DNA of 64,000 nucleotides from Pseudomonas sp. LFM046 (GTDB lineage: Bacteria > Pseudomonadota > Gammaproteobacteria > Pseudomonadales > Pseudomonadaceae). The notes beneath the pieces were generated by a model that had not been told where the DNA came from, did no database searches, and was given only the letters and a program-made list of their open reading frames with translations. Shown here piece after piece: positions 41,459-50,913 of this stretch (within the stretch, counting starts at the first letter, position 1; every line of letters starts with the position of its first letter). Position numbers and translations under genes: made by a program. Location of the stretch: positions 638,161 to 702,160 of the forward strand of contig NZ_JYKO02000001.1 of the NCBI RefSeq assembly GCF_000949385.2, read 5' to 3'.

Positions 41459-43059
41459 GCGACGCCGTGCGCGCCTACCACGAGCTCAGCAAGCATCGCC
41501 CCGATCGCTTTGCTCCCGGCCCCGGTCAGCTGCACTGGGCCACCCAGCCGGCGCCCTTTCGCCGCTACGCCGGCGCGCGACTGCTGGAGCTCTGGCACCG
41601 CCCGCTGGAGGAAACGCCGCCCTACGACGCCGCCTTCGCCGGCCCGATCGGCCCGCCTGCACCGCTCAATCGCGAAAGCCTGTCCCAGCTGCTCTACGAC
41701 AGCCTGGCCATTTCCGCCTGGAAGGAGGCCGGTGGCAACCGCTGGGCGCTGCGGGTCAATCCGTCCTCGGGCAACCTGCACCCCACCGAGGCGTATCTGC
41801 TGCTGCCGCCCGGCGCGGTGGAGGAGGCCGGCCTGCTGGCCCACTACACCCCGGACGTGCACGCCCTGGAAGTCCGCGCCGAACTGCCGGCGCCCCTGGC
41901 CGCTCAGTTGACGGCGAACCTGCCGGCGGGCGGCTTCCTGCTCGGTCTGGCCAGCATTCCCTGGCGGGAAGCCTGGAAATACGGCGAGCGGGCCTACCGC
42001 TATTGCCAGCACGACCTGGGCCACGCCCTGGCGGCACTGGCCATCGCCGCCAGCGCCCTGGGTTGGCAGGTGCGGCTGCTGGGCGGTGTCACCGAGGAGC
42101 GGCTGGACGGCCTGCTGGGGCTGGATCGGCCGGGCTTTGTCGAGCGCGAATACGCCGATGTGCTGCTGTGGGTGGGGCCGCCCCAGGATCAGGAGTTTCC
42201 GCTTGGCCAGGCGCTGCTGGATGGCCTGATGGCGCTGGAGATGCAGGGCGTTCCCAATCGCCTGTCCCGCGAGCAGCGCCACTGGCCGGAACTGGAGCGC
42301 ATCCATGGCCTGTGCCGTGCCCCGCGCCGGCCGTTGGCGGATTGGCGTGCACCGTTAGCGGCCGCCACTGTGGATAACCCGGGCCTGCCGTTGCGCCCGT
42401 TGTTGCATCGGCGGCGCAGCGCGCAATCCATGGACGGCCGCAGCGGTATTCACGCGGACCTGCTGCTGGCCTGGCTGCGTCGATTGATGCCGGCGCATTC
42501 GCCGGTGCCCTTCGCCGGGTTTGGCCGGCCACAGGTGGATCTGCTGCTCTTCGTCCACCGTGTCCAGGGCATGGCTCCCGGCCTCTACTGGCTGGCCCGT
42601 GGCGCGGCGCCCGAGGGCGACCTGGCGAATGGTCTGCGGGCGGATTTTCTCTGGCAGCGGGCCAGCGACGAGCTGCCGCTGTACCGCCTGCTGGAAGGCG
42701 ATGCTCGTGGCCTGGCGGGTTTTCTGTCCTGCGGCCAGGACATCGCCGCCGATGGCTGTTTCGCCCTGGCGATGCTCGCCCGCTTCGACGACGCCCTGGC
42801 TCAGGGCGCGTGGCAGTACCCGCGGCTTTACTGGGAGTGCGGCCAGATCGGCCAAGTGCTCTACCTGGAGGCGGAGGCGGCTGGGCTGTCCGGCACCGGG
42901 ATCGGTTGCTACTTCGACGACTCGGTACATGAATTGCTGGAAATGGCCGACAGTCGGTGGCAAAGCCTTTACCATTTCACCATTGGCCGCGCGCTGTGGG
43001 ACGAGCGCCTGACGACGCTGCCGGCCTATCCGCAACTACGACTACCGCCCCGGCCATGA
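41455..43059 (+). CDS. SagB/ThcOx-type double nitroreductase
   Basis: 534 residues containing two nitroreductase-fold modules (about 70-260 and 300-520). Recognisable segments are SLAISAWKEAGGNRWALRVN-PSSGNLHPTEAYLL in the first and PLLHRRRSAQSMDGRSGI...GLYWLARG...GQIGQVLYLEAEAAGLSGTG in the second. The family binds FMN and includes azoline dehydrogenases of RiPP pathways. Here there is no YcaO cyclase, precursor peptide or RiPP transporter, so the substrate is open. Translationally coupled to the GNAT gene; tesB follows after 31 bp. Confidence 0.85.
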   Translation: MSDAVRAYHELSKHRPDRFAPGPGQLHWATQPAPFRRYAGARLLELWHRPLEETPPYDAAFAGPIGPPAPLNRESLSQLLYDSLAISAWKEAGGNRWALRVNPSSGNLHPTEAYLLLPPGAVEEAGLLAHYTPDVHALEVRAELPAPLAAQLTANLPAGGFLLGLASIPWREAWKYGERAYRYCQHDLGHALAALAIAASALGWQVRLLGGVTEERLDGLLGLDRPGFVEREYADVLLWVGPPQDQEFPLGQALLDGLMALEMQGVPNRLSREQRHWPELERIHGLCRAPRRPLADWRAPLAAATVDNPGLPLRPLLHRRRSAQSMDGRSGIHADLLLAWLRRLMPAHSPVPFAGFGRPQVDLLLFVHRVQGMAPGLYWLARGAAPEGDLANGLRADFLWQRASDELPLYRLLEGDARGLAGFLSCGQDIAADGCFALAMLARFDDALAQGAWQYPRLYWECGQIGQVLYLEAEAAGLSGTGIGCYFDDSVHELLEMADSRWQSLYHFTIGRALWDERLTTLPAYPQLRLPPRP

Positions 43060-43090
43060 CCGGGGTGGATGCCTTGCAGAGGAGATCCAC

Positions 43091-43960
43091 ATGACCCAGG
43101 TGCTCGACGAGCTGGTCGCGCTGCTGAGCCTCGAATCCATCGAAGAGAACCTGTTCCGTGGCGTCAGCCAGGACCTGGGCTTCCGCCAATTGTTCGGTGG
43201 CCAGGTGCTGGGCCAGTCCCTGTCCGCCGCCAGCCAGACGGTGGACCCGGAGCGCCACGTGCACTCCCTGCACGGCTACTTCCTGCGCCCCGGGGATGCG
43301 ACCCTGCCGGTGGTCTACTCGGTGGAGCGGGTCCGCGACGGCGGCACCTTCAGCACGCGCCGCGTCACCGCCATCCAGAAGGGCCAGCAGATCTTCACCT
43401 GCAGCGCCTCGTTCCAGCAGGACGAAGAAGGCTTCGAGCACCAGCTCACCATGCCCGATGTGCCGGGGCCGGAAAACCTGCCCAGCGAACTGGAGATTGC
43501 CCGACAGAATGCCCAACTGTTGTCCGAGCGGGTCCGCGACAAGTTCCTCTGCGCCAAGCCCATCGAGATTCGTCCGGTCACCGCCGACAACCCCTACGAC
43601 CCGCGTCCGGGCGAGCCGGTGAAGCACCTCTGGTTCCGCGCTGACGGCAGCCTTCCGGACATCGCGGCGATCCACAAGTACATCCTCGCCTACGCCTCGG
43701 ACTTCGGCCTGCTGACCACGTCGATGCTGCCCCACGGCGTGTCGGTGTGGCAGAAGTTCATGCAGGTGGCCAGCCTCGACCACGCCCTCTGGTTCCACCG
43801 CAACCTGCGCGCCGACGACTGGCTGCTCTATTCCATGGACAGCCCCTGGGCCGGCAATGCCCGTGGTTTCTCGCGGGGCAGCATCTTCAATCGCGAAGGC
43901 CAACTGGTGGCCTCGGTGGCCCAGGAAGGGCTGACACGCCTGCGCGAGGATTGGAAGTGA
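43091..43960 (+). CDS. tesB: Acyl-CoA thioesterase II
   Basis: 289 residues with two hot-dog domains. Motifs: FGGQVLGQSLSAASQTVDPE, HSLHGYFLRPGDATLPVVYS, FRADGSLPD, and the C-terminal LDHALWFHRNLRADDWLLYS with SPWAGNARGFSRG. It hydrolyses medium/long-chain acyl-CoA to free acid and CoA. A ribosome-binding site (AGGAGAT) precedes ATG 43091. Likely co-transcribed with the upstream SagB-type gene and the following HAD gene. Confidence 0.95.
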   Translation: MTQVLDELVALLSLESIEENLFRGVSQDLGFRQLFGGQVLGQSLSAASQTVDPERHVHSLHGYFLRPGDATLPVVYSVERVRDGGTFSTRRVTAIQKGQQIFTCSASFQQDEEGFEHQLTMPDVPGPENLPSELEIARQNAQLLSERVRDKFLCAKPIEIRPVTADNPYDPRPGEPVKHLWFRADGSLPDIAAIHKYILAYASDFGLLTTSMLPHGVSVWQKFMQVASLDHALWFHRNLRADDWLLYSMDSPWAGNARGFSRGSIFNREGQLVASVAQEGLTRLREDWK

Positions 43961-43985
43961 TCGCCCTGCGCTCCGGAGCGTACCG

Positions 43986-44579
43986 ATGAGCCTGGCGCAG
44001 TTCCGCCACTGGGTGTTCGACATGGACGGCACCCTGACCATCGCCGTGCATGATTTCGCCGCCATCCGCGTGGCGCTGGACATCCCGCCGGAGGACGACA
44101 TCCTCCACCACCTGGCCGCCCTGCCCGAGGACGAGGCCGCCGCCAAGCATGCCTGGCTGCTGGAGCACGAGCGGGAACTGGCCCTCGGCGCCCAGCCCGC
44201 CGCCGGCGCCATCGAACTGGTGCGCGAACTGCACCAGCGCGGCTGCCAGCTTGGCATCCTCACCCGCAACGCCCACGAACTGGCACTGCTCACCCTGGAG
44301 GCCATAGGCCTCGGCGACTGCTTTGTCACCGAGGACATCCTCGGTCGCGGCGAAGCCCCCCCAAAACCCCATCCCGGCGGCCTGCTGCACCTGGCCGAGC
44401 GCTGGCAGGTCGAGCCCGCTCACCTGGTGATGGTGGGCGACTACCGCTTCGACCTCGACTGCGGCCGTGCGGCAGGGGCCAGTACCGTGCTGGTGAACCT
44501 GCCGGAAAACCCCTGGCCGGAGCTGGCGGACTGGTTTGCGCGGGATTGTGGGGAGTTGTTGGGGATGGTGAGGGGGTAG
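43986..44579 (+). CDS. HAD-superfamily phosphatase (phosphoglycolate-phosphatase-like)
   Basis: 197 residues. HAD motif I FDMDGTL (DxD nucleophile), motif II ILTRN, motif III lysine in PPKPHP, and motif IV VGDYRFDLDCGRAAG. The four-helix cap lies between motifs I and II. Substrate is unknown; closest in feel to small-metabolite phosphatases. It starts 25 bp after tesB, at the end of the rightward run. Confidence 0.9.
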   Translation: MSLAQFRHWVFDMDGTLTIAVHDFAAIRVALDIPPEDDILHHLAALPEDEAAAKHAWLLEHERELALGAQPAAGAIELVRELHQRGCQLGILTRNAHELALLTLEAIGLGDCFVTEDILGRGEAPPKPHPGGLLHLAERWQVEPAHLVMVGDYRFDLDCGRAAGASTVLVNLPENPWPELADWFARDCGELLGMVRG

Positions 44580-44616
44580 GTTGGTGAGTGGCGCCCTTCT
44601 CCATGGCACAAGCAGC

Positions 44617-44740
44617 CCCCTCTCCCGGAGGGAGAGGGGAGCAATCTGAAGCCAAGCTTGACGCTGCGCGGGCCGGCTAACTCCAGAGCCTGATCCCAGA
44701 GTCACCCCTCTCCCCTCGGGAGAGGGGGCGGGGGTGAGGG
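44617..44740. repeat. Pair of CCCCTCTCCC/GGGAGAGGGG repeats
   Basis: Two hairpins, 44617-44639 (loop GGA) and 44705-44727 (loop CTC, followed by GCGGGGGTGAGGG), fill the gap between the convergent HAD and YpfJ genes. Copies of this family also occur at 36.8, 47.6 and 61.65 kb, always at gene ends. Confidence 0.8.
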
Positions 44741-44768
44741 AAGCGTCAGGCCGCTCGAAGCCACCCCC

Positions 44769-45641
44769 TCAAAGCCTCGCCGTCGAAAACGTATCGCACC
44801 GCCCCACTTCCCCTCGCTCAAACCCCACCTTGAACCAGCGCACCCGCTGCGCCGAGGTGCCGTGGGTGAAGGAGTCGGGGACCACCTGGCCGCGGGCCTG
44901 GCGTTGCAGGCGGTCGTCGCCGATGGCGTTGGCGGCGTTGAGGGCTTCTTCCAGGTCGCCGGGTTCCAGCCAGTTCAGGCGCTTCTGTGCGTGGTAGGCC
45001 CAGACGCCGGCCAGGCAGTCGGCCTGGAGTTCCTGGCGGACCAGCAGGCCGTTGTCGCCTTCCACCCGGTCGCCGCGTTGGCGGGCGGCGTTCACCTTGG
45101 CGGAGACGCCCAGCAGGGTCTGCACGTGGTGGCCCACTTCATGGGCGATCACATAGGCCTGGGCGAAGTCGCCGGCGGCCTGGAAGCGCTCGGCCATTTC
45201 CTCGAAGAAGTCCAGATCCAGGTAGACCTTGCGGTCGCCCGGACAGTAGAAGGGACCCACCGCCGAGGAGGCGAAGCCGCAGGCTGATTGCACGCCGCCG
45301 TTGAACAGCACCAGCGTCGGGTCCTGGTACTGACGGCCGGCGGCCTGGAAGATGGCGTGCCAGGTGTCTTCGGTGTCGCCGAGGATGGCGCGGACGAACT
45401 CGCGTTCCTCCGGGGTGCCTGATGGCATGGCTGATTGTTGCTGGGGATTGATCGAGGCGCCTTGCTGGGTGATCTGGCCGAGGATCTCCAATGGGTCTTC
45501 GCCCATCAGCAGCGCCACTACGACCACTATCGCGACGCCGCCCAGGCCCAGTCCCTTGCCGCCGCCCAGGCGCATGCCGCTTCCACCCATGCCTCCGGCG
45601 TCTTCCACGTTGTCACTGCGACGCGCGCGTTGCCAGCGCAT
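44769..45641 (-). CDS. ypfJ: YpfJ-type neutral zinc metallopeptidase
   Basis: 290 residues. Short cytosolic N-terminus (MRWQRARRSDNVEDAGG), one signal-anchor helix (GLGLGGVAIVVVVALLMG) and a periplasmic peptidase_M_neutral domain with the zinc motif HEVGHH and downstream ligand region RQELQADCLAGVWAY. It resembles E. coli YpfJ throughout. Target proteins unknown. The ATG used is the second in frame (45641), matching the family N-terminus; another is two codons earlier. Confidence 0.94.
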   Translation of the reverse strand: MRWQRARRSDNVEDAGGMGGSGMRLGGGKGLGLGGVAIVVVVALLMGEDPLEILGQITQQGASINPQQQSAMPSGTPEEREFVRAILGDTEDTWHAIFQAAGRQYQDPTLVLFNGGVQSACGFASSAVGPFYCPGDRKVYLDLDFFEEMAERFQAAGDFAQAYVIAHEVGHHVQTLLGVSAKVNAARQRGDRVEGDNGLLVRQELQADCLAGVWAYHAQKRLNWLEPGDLEEALNAANAIGDDRLQRQARGQVVPDSFTHGTSAQRVRWFKVGFERGEVGRCDTFSTARL

Positions 45642-45710
45642 GTCCACTCTCCGTTCATATGGCGAAGTGTTCAGTGTTGACGCTGGCGGCGGGCACCGCC
45701 AGACCGGTCG

Positions 45711-46565
45711 TCAGACCAGTTCGTCTGGCGCCGGCAGCAGGCGGGCCTGGGCCAGCAGTTGAACCTCGCCACCCACCAGCACATTGCCCGCCTCGGTCAC
45801 GCAGACATCCAGGCGGCTCGGGCGGCCAAGGAAGCGGCCCTGGGCCAGGGCGAAGGGCTTGCCCGGCAGGTCCAGGCCCTGGGCGACGCGCCAGGCGGCT
45901 ACCGGACCGGCGGCGCTGCCGGTGGCGATGTCTTCCACCACGCCGAGCGGGTCCCAGGTGCGGCCTTCACGGGCGTCCACATCCATCAGGAAGACGAAGG
46001 CGGCGCCCAGCTTGGCCAGCGCGTCGTCCAGCAACTCACGCTGCTTGGCGGTGGCAAGGCCGGCGGCGGTCACCGGCAGCAGCACGTAGGGCAGGCCAGT
46101 GCTGACCACCTGGGCGGGATAGCGACGGTCGCGCTCGCTGCCGAACGCGGCGGCGAAGGCGTCGGCACTGGCGTCGTCCAGTACCTGGCCGAACTCGGCC
46201 GGGCCCTGGTCCATTTCTGCGTAGAACCCCTTGCCCTGGCGGCGGGTGGCGATGCACACCTGTTTTTCCGGCAGTTGCAGACGCCAGCTGGCCTCGGACT
46301 CGCCACCGTGGAGGTGGTGCAGCAGGGCGGCGGCGCCCAGGATGGGGTGGCCGGCGAAGGGCAGTTCTTCCTCGACCGTGAACACCCGTGCGGCGAAGGC
46401 GTCCGGGGTCTCCAGCGGTGCGAGGAAGATCGATTCGAACTGCCGCAGTTCGCGGGTCAGTTCCTGCATGGCTGCCGTGCCAAGGCCGCGGCAATCGGGG
46501 AAGACCGCCAGGCCGTTGCCAGCCAGGACTCGTTCAGCGAATACATCGACTTGCCAGTAATCCAT
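45711..46565 (-). CDS. PhzF-family isomerase/epimerase-like protein
   Basis: 284 residues in two alpha/beta halves. Catalytic-type E44 in QFESIF, the conserved ELPFAGHPILGAAALL, and EDIATGSAAGPVAAW in the second half. PhzF itself isomerises DHHA in phenazine synthesis, but no other phenazine genes are here, so this is one of the many paralogues with unknown substrate. It is separated from the upstream DUF411 gene by a terminator. Confidence 0.9.
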   Translation of the reverse strand: MDYWQVDVFAERVLAGNGLAVFPDCRGLGTAAMQELTRELRQFESIFLAPLETPDAFAARVFTVEEELPFAGHPILGAAALLHHLHGGESEASWRLQLPEKQVCIATRRQGKGFYAEMDQGPAEFGQVLDDASADAFAAAFGSERDRRYPAQVVSTGLPYVLLPVTAAGLATAKQRELLDDALAKLGAAFVFLMDVDAREGRTWDPLGVVEDIATGSAAGPVAAWRVAQGLDLPGKPFALAQGRFLGRPSRLDVCVTEAGNVLVGGEVQLLAQARLLPAPDELV

Positions 46566-46577
46566 TTCAGGCTCCAG

Positions 46578-46604
46578 AAAAAACGGCCGCTAGGAGCGGC
46601 CGTT
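46578..46604 (-). terminator. Rho-independent terminator of the DUF411 gene
   Basis: On the minus strand: AACGGCCGCT-CCT-AGCGGCCGTT followed by a run of T (plus-strand A-tract 46578-46583). It lies 17 bp after the DUF411 stop and 12 bp before the PhzF start codon. Confidence 0.88.
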
Positions 46605-46620
46605 GGGGTCGGACTCGGAA

Positions 46621-47055
46621 TCAGCGAGCAGGATACTCGTTCAGGACGCTCAGCTTGCCACCCTGGGCGACGCCGATCACCTGGTAGGCATCGACGCGAT
46701 CACCCATCTCCATGCCGGGCGAGCCGACGGGCATGCCGGGCACGGCGGCGCCCAGCAGGTCGGGGCGTTCACGCAGCTTCAGCACGTCGCTGACCGGTAC
46801 ATGGCCTTCGACGAATTTGCCGTCCACGACGCCGGTGTGGCAGGAGCCGAGCTGATAGGGCACGCCGACGCGCATCTTCACGGCGGCCATGTCGGTTTCC
46901 TCGTGGTCACGGACCTGGATGCCGTTGTCCCGCAGGTAGCTGATCCAGTCCTTGCAGCAGCTGCAGTTGGGGTCGCGGTAGACATCCATGGTGATGGGCT
47001 CGGCGGCTTGGGCGAGGCCAGCGAGCAGGGTGGTCAACAGGAGGAGGGATCGCAT
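46621..47055 (-). CDS. DUF411 periplasmic metal-binding protein
   Basis: 144 residues. Signal peptide (MRSLLLLTTLLAGLAQAA), then a thioredoxin-like DUF411 domain with the PNCSCCKDW cysteine cluster, GSCHTGVVDGKFVEGHVP and the methionine-bearing PGMPVGSPGMEMGD. The family is linked with copper and other soft-metal handling in the periplasm. No other metal gene is nearby. It has its own intrinsic terminator. Confidence 0.9.
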   Translation of the reverse strand: MRSLLLLTTLLAGLAQAAEPITMDVYRDPNCSCCKDWISYLRDNGIQVRDHEETDMAAVKMRVGVPYQLGSCHTGVVDGKFVEGHVPVSDVLKLRERPDLLGAAVPGMPVGSPGMEMGDRVDAYQVIGVAQGGKLSVLNEYPAR

Positions 47056-47193
47056 GTGAGGCTCCTTGCGTCATGCCGTTCGGGAAATGGGGAGGCAGCA
47101 TAGCGCCGTGCCGACCGAGGCCCAATCGAAGCTCTGTTTCAGAGTGTTGTGGGGAGCCTATGCTCATTTCTGCACTTCCCACGAGACCAGGCG

Positions 47194-47580
47194 ATGCTCT
47201 TCACCCGCATCTTGCTCGGCCTGCAGGCCCTGATCCTGACCGTCCTCGGGTTGGCCTACTTCATCCGTCCCGAGCAGATGGCCGGCCTCAGCGGCACGCT
47301 GCTGATGGACGCCTCGGCGGTTACCCACGCGCGAGCCTGGTACGGCTGCCTGCCACTGGGGCTGGCCGCCTTCCTCCTGTTGTCCCAGCTGCGCCTGCAA
47401 CTGGCACGGGCGGCGCTGGATCTGCTGGTGCTGCTCTACATGGCGCTGGCCCTGGGGCGGGTCAGCGGACTCTGGCTGGATGGCGGCCTGGGGCAGACCT
47501 TCAACCTCTATGCGCTGCTGTTCGAGGTGGTCTCGGCGGGGCTGGCCTTTGCGGCGCTGCGCAAGCTGGATGGCGCGTAG
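47194..47580 (+). CDS. DUF4345-like small membrane protein
   Basis: 128 residues with four predicted membrane helices (ILLGLQALILTVLGLAYFI, YGCLPLGLAAFLLLSQL, LDLLVLLYMALALGRV, LLFEVVSAGLAFAAL). The layout and the ARAWYGCLPLGLA segment recall DUF4345; function unknown. ATG 47194 is chosen over an upstream in-frame start because it begins the first helix. A CCCCTCT/AGAGGGG repeat follows it. Confidence 0.75.
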   Translation: MLFTRILLGLQALILTVLGLAYFIRPEQMAGLSGTLLMDASAVTHARAWYGCLPLGLAAFLLLSQLRLQLARAALDLLVLLYMALALGRVSGLWLDGGLGQTFNLYALLFEVVSAGLAFAALRKLDGA

Positions 47581-47594
47581 GGCGCGGCGTCCGG

Positions 47595-47626
47595 CCCCTC
47601 TCCCGTGCTGGAAGAGGGGCGGGGTG
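47595..47626. repeat. CCCCTCT/AGAGGGG repeat
   Basis: Degenerate member of the family seen at 36.8, 44.6, 44.7 and 61.65 kb, with the usual GCGGGGTGAG tail. It lies between the DUF4345-like and trmA stops (convergent genes). Confidence 0.65.
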
Positions 47627-47630
47627 AGCG

Positions 47631-48725
47631 TCAGCGGCGTTCCAGCAGGACGCCGGACTCCATGTGGTGGGTGTAGGGGAACTGGTCGAACAGGGCGCAG
47701 CGCACGACGCGGTGGGTGTCGCTGAGCTGCTGGATGTTCGCCGCCAGGGTCTCCGGGTTGCAGGAGATATAGAGGATGCGGTCGAAGCGGCGGGTCAGTT
47801 CGCAGGTGTCCGGGTCCATGCCGGCGCGGGGCGGGTCGACGAACACGTTGCCGAACGCGTAGCCCTTGAGGTCGATCCCGGCCAGGCGGCGGAAGGGACG
47901 AACCTCGTTCAGCGCCTCGGTCAGTTCCTCGGCGGACAGGCGCACCAGGGTGACGTTATCCACCGCGTTGTCGGCCAGGTTGGCCAGCGCGGCGTTCACC
48001 GAGGTCTTGCTGATCTCGGTGGCGAGCACCTTGCGCACCCGGGTGGCCAGGGGCAGGGTGAAGTTGCCATTGCCACAGTAGAGCTCCAGCAGGTCGTCCT
48101 GGCGATCGCCCAGCACATCGAAGGCCCAGCCCAGCATCTTCTGGTTCACCTCGCCGTTGGGCTGGGTGAAGGCACCTTCCGGCTGGCGATAGCGGAACAG
48201 GCGGCCGGCGACCGTCAGCGCTTCCTCGACATAGTCGCGGCCGATGACGATGCGCTTGCCTTTCGAGCGGCCCACCAGACTCACGCCCAGTTCGGCGGCG
48301 AGTTTTTCGGCCTCGGCCTGCCAGGCCTCGTCCAGCGGACGGTGGTAGCAGAGGGTGATCAGCGCATCGCCCGCCAGGGTGGTGAGGAACTCCACCTGGA
48401 ACAGCTTGAACGACAGCACCTTGCTCGCCTGCCAGCCGGCTTTCAGACGCGGCATCAGTTCATTGATGCGGCGGCTGGCGATGGGGAAGTCCTCGATCAG
48501 CACCGGGGTGAACTTGTCGCCGGCCTCGAACATGGCGTAGTGGCGGTTTTCGTTGCCGGTCTCGCGCCACAGGCGGAACTCGGCGCGCAGGCGGTAGTGC
48601 TCGCGGGGGGACTCGAAGACTTCCGGTTCCGGTGCATCGAAGGGTGCCAGCAGCGCCTTCAGGCGCTGCGTCTTCTCGGCGAGCTGGGCGGCGTAGGCCG
48701 CCGGGTCGAACTGGGGACGACTCAT
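47631..48725 (-). CDS. trmA: tRNA (uracil-5-)-methyltransferase TrmA
   Basis: 364 residues. SAM-binding region [27 protein letters not shown], the catalytic cysteine in [13 protein letters not shown], and the C-terminal proton-abstracting Glu in [16 protein letters not shown]. It makes m5U54 (ribothymidine) in tRNA. It begins at the last base of the purine permease stop, so both genes share a leftward transcript. Confidence 0.97.
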   Translation of the reverse strand: MSRPQFDPAAYAAQLAEKTQRLKALLAPFDAPEPEVFESPREHYRLRAEFRLWRETGNENRHYAMFEAGDKFTPVLIEDFPIASRRINELMPRLKAGWQASKVLSFKLFQVEFLTTLAGDALITLCYHRPLDEAWQAEAEKLAAELGVSLVGRSKGKRIVIGRDYVEEALTVAGRLFRYRQPEGAFTQPNGEVNQKMLGWAFDVLGDRQDDLLELYCGNGNFTLPLATRVRKVLATEISKTSVNAALANLADNAVDNVTLVRLSAEELTEALNEVRPFRRLAGIDLKGYAFGNVFVDPPRAGMDPDTCELTRRFDRILYISCNPETLAANIQQLSDTHRVVRCALFDQFPYTHHMESGVLLERR

Positions 48726-50017
48726 CAGTGGAAGTAACCCATCTTGATAACGAAGAGCACGGCCAGGATCACCAGCGCCGGGCTGAGCTCCTTGAAGCGG
48801 CCAGCCAGGGTCTTGATCGCGGCCCAGGCGATGAAGCCGAAGGCGATACCGTCGGCAATGGAGTAGGTGAAGGGCATGGCCAGGGTGGTGATCAGCACCG
48901 GCGCGGCGGTGGTCAGGTCGTGCCAGTCGATCTCGGCGAGGCCGGACGCCATCAGCACGGCGACGAAGAACAGCGCCGGGGCGGTGGCGAAGGCCGGCAC
49001 GCTGCCCGCCAGCGGCGAGAGGAACAGGGCCAGGAGGAACAGCACGGCCACGGTCAGGGCGGTAAGGCCGGTGCGGCCACCGGCGCTGACGCCCGCGGCG
49101 GATTCGATGTAGCTGGTGGTGGTGGAGGTGCCCAGCAGAGAACCGCCCATGGCCGCGGTGGAGTCGGCGATCAGGGCGCGGCCCATCTTCGGCATGTAAC
49201 CGTCGGCGCGCATCAGCCCGGCCTTCTTGGCCACGGCGATGAGGGTGCCGGAGTTGTCGAACAGGTCGACGAAGAGGAAGGCGAAGATCACGCTCACCAG
49301 GCCGATTTCAAGGGCACCCTTGATGTCCAGCTGGAGGAAGGTGGGGACCAGCGACGGCGGTGCGGAGAAGATGCCGCCGAACTGGGAGACGCCCAGGGCA
49401 ATGCCGACGACGGTCACGCTGAGGATGCCGATCAGTACCGCGCCGGTGACCTTGCGTGCTTCCAGGGCGACGATCAGGAAGAAGCCGAGCACGGCGAGGA
49501 TGGGCTCGGGCTTGGTCAGGTCGCCGACGGTCAGCATGGTCACCGGGTGGGCGGCGACGATGCCGGACTTCTGCAGGGCGATCAGTGCCAGGAACAGGCC
49601 GATGCCGGCAGCGATGGCGGAACGCAGCTCCAGCGGGATGCTGTTGATGATCCACTCACGGATCTTGAAGATCGACAGCAGGAAGAACATGCAGGCGGAG
49701 ATGAACACGGCGCCCAGTGCCACCTGCCAGGTATGGCCCATGTGCAGGACCACGGTGTAGGTGAAGAAGGCGTTCAGGCCCATGCCGGGCGCCAGGGCGA
49801 TGGGGTAGTTGGCGATCAGCGCCATGATGGTCGAGCCGATGGCGGCGGCCAGGCAGGTGGCGACGAACACCGCCCCCTTGTCCATGCCGGTTTCGCCGAG
49901 GATGGCCGGGTTGACGAACAGGATGTAGGCCATCGTCAGGAAGGTCGTCAGCCCCGCCAGGATCTCGGTGCGCACATTGGTGTCATGTGCCTTTAGTTGA
50001 AACAGCTTCTCCAGCAT
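48725..50017 (-). CDS. AzgA-type (NCS2) purine permease
   Basis: 430 residues, about 12-13 membrane helices. Family motifs: [74 protein letters not shown] and [20 protein letters not shown]. The AzgA branch imports hypoxanthine, guanine or adenine with protons. ATG 50017 is preferred over a start 12 codons upstream. No purine riboswitch is visible upstream. Confidence 0.93.
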   Translation of the reverse strand: MLEKLFQLKAHDTNVRTEILAGLTTFLTMAYILFVNPAILGETGMDKGAVFVATCLAAAIGSTIMALIANYPIALAPGMGLNAFFTYTVVLHMGHTWQVALGAVFISACMFFLLSIFKIREWIINSIPLELRSAIAAGIGLFLALIALQKSGIVAAHPVTMLTVGDLTKPEPILAVLGFFLIVALEARKVTGAVLIGILSVTVVGIALGVSQFGGIFSAPPSLVPTFLQLDIKGALEIGLVSVIFAFLFVDLFDNSGTLIAVAKKAGLMRADGYMPKMGRALIADSTAAMGGSLLGTSTTTSYIESAAGVSAGGRTGLTALTVAVLFLLALFLSPLAGSVPAFATAPALFFVAVLMASGLAEIDWHDLTTAAPVLITTLAMPFTYSIADGIAFGFIAWAAIKTLAGRFKELSPALVILAVLFVIKMGYFH

Positions 50018-50213
50018 GTTTTGGCTCCCCGTGACGCACTGCGTCGTTGTCATTCAGCTGGCAAAAAGCAAAGCACAATTGCACGGCGCGCGCGGGCGCC
50101 ATGGACTTTTCTCTGCCAGTCTGGAAAAAGGCGCGCATCATACCAGCTCACCCCGGAGCGGTGAATTTATGACCGGACGGACAGCTTCGGTTTCCGCGAA
50201 CAGGAGAACAGCC

Positions 50214-50780
50214 ATGCATACCCAGCCCCATCCCCTGGCCCTGGTTGCCGTCGCCGAAGGCGTGGAAGACCTGGAAACCGTGACCCTGATCGACGTGCTG
50301 CGGCGTGCCGAGGTGAAGACCGTAGTGGCCAGCATCGAGACCCGGCGCATGATCACCCTGGCCCGTGGCACCCGCCTGACTGCCGACACCATGCTGCTGG
50401 ACGTTCTGGCCCAGGAATACGACCTGATCGTCCTGCCCGGCGGCATGCCCGGCGCCCAGCGCCTGGGTGAGCATGAGCCGCTGGCCGAGAAGGTCCGCGA
50501 ACAGGCCAAGGCCGGGCGCTTCTTCGCCGCCATCTGTGCCTCTCCGGCCATGGCCCTGCAACCCTATGGCGTGCTGCGCCAGCGGCGCATGACCTGCTAC
50601 CCGTCCTTCAGCGACCGCCTGTCCGGCTGCACTTACGTCGACCAGCCGGTGGTGGTGGACGGCAACTGCATCACCGCCCAGGGACCGGGCTCCGCCCTGG
50701 CCTTCGCCCTGACGCTGGTGGAGCAGTTGTGCGGCAAGGCCAAGCGCAATGAGATCGCGAAGGCGATGCTGGTGGGGTAA
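50214..50780 (+). CDS. DJ-1/PfpI-family protein (YajL-like)
   Basis: 188 residues. Nucleophile-elbow cysteine in FAAICASPAMAL, the acidic partner in the N-terminal strand VAVAEGVEDLE, and DLIVLPGGMPGAQRL. The length and motifs fit the YajL/DJ-1 group of stress-protective deglycase/chaperone proteins. CAGGAGAAC 8 nt upstream supports ATG 50214. It is divergent from the purine permease across about 200 bp. Confidence 0.92.
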   Translation: MHTQPHPLALVAVAEGVEDLETVTLIDVLRRAEVKTVVASIETRRMITLARGTRLTADTMLLDVLAQEYDLIVLPGGMPGAQRLGEHEPLAEKVREQAKAGRFFAAICASPAMALQPYGVLRQRRMTCYPSFSDRLSGCTYVDQPVVVDGNCITAQGPGSALAFALTLVEQLCGKAKRNEIAKAMLVG

Positions 50781-50796
50781 GGGCGACGGTTTATCT

Positions 50797-50895
50797 GTAG
50801 GGGCGAATTCATTCGCCAAGGGCGGCACAGCCGCCCCCGATGTATTGCAGGGCAGCCCTCGGCCTGCTTGGCGAATGAATTCGCCCCTACAAGGG
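50797..50895. repeat. REP pair (BIME) of the GGGCGAATTCATTCGC family
   Basis: GTAGGGGCGAATTCATTCGCC and its exact inverted copy GGCGAATGAATTCGCCCCTAC bracket a spacer with GGGCGGC/GCCGCCC. It is the cleanest copy of the 100-bp element also at 30846-30946, and lies between the convergent DJ-1 and MFS genes. Confidence 0.9.
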
Positions 50896-50913
50896 TTCAC
50901 GCCCAGGGAGGAC

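Noticed and set aside
45711-46565. Phenazine biosynthesis locus because of a PhzF-family gene
   Set aside because: None of phzA-E or phzG is present nearby. PhzF-fold paralogues are common outside phenazine clusters.
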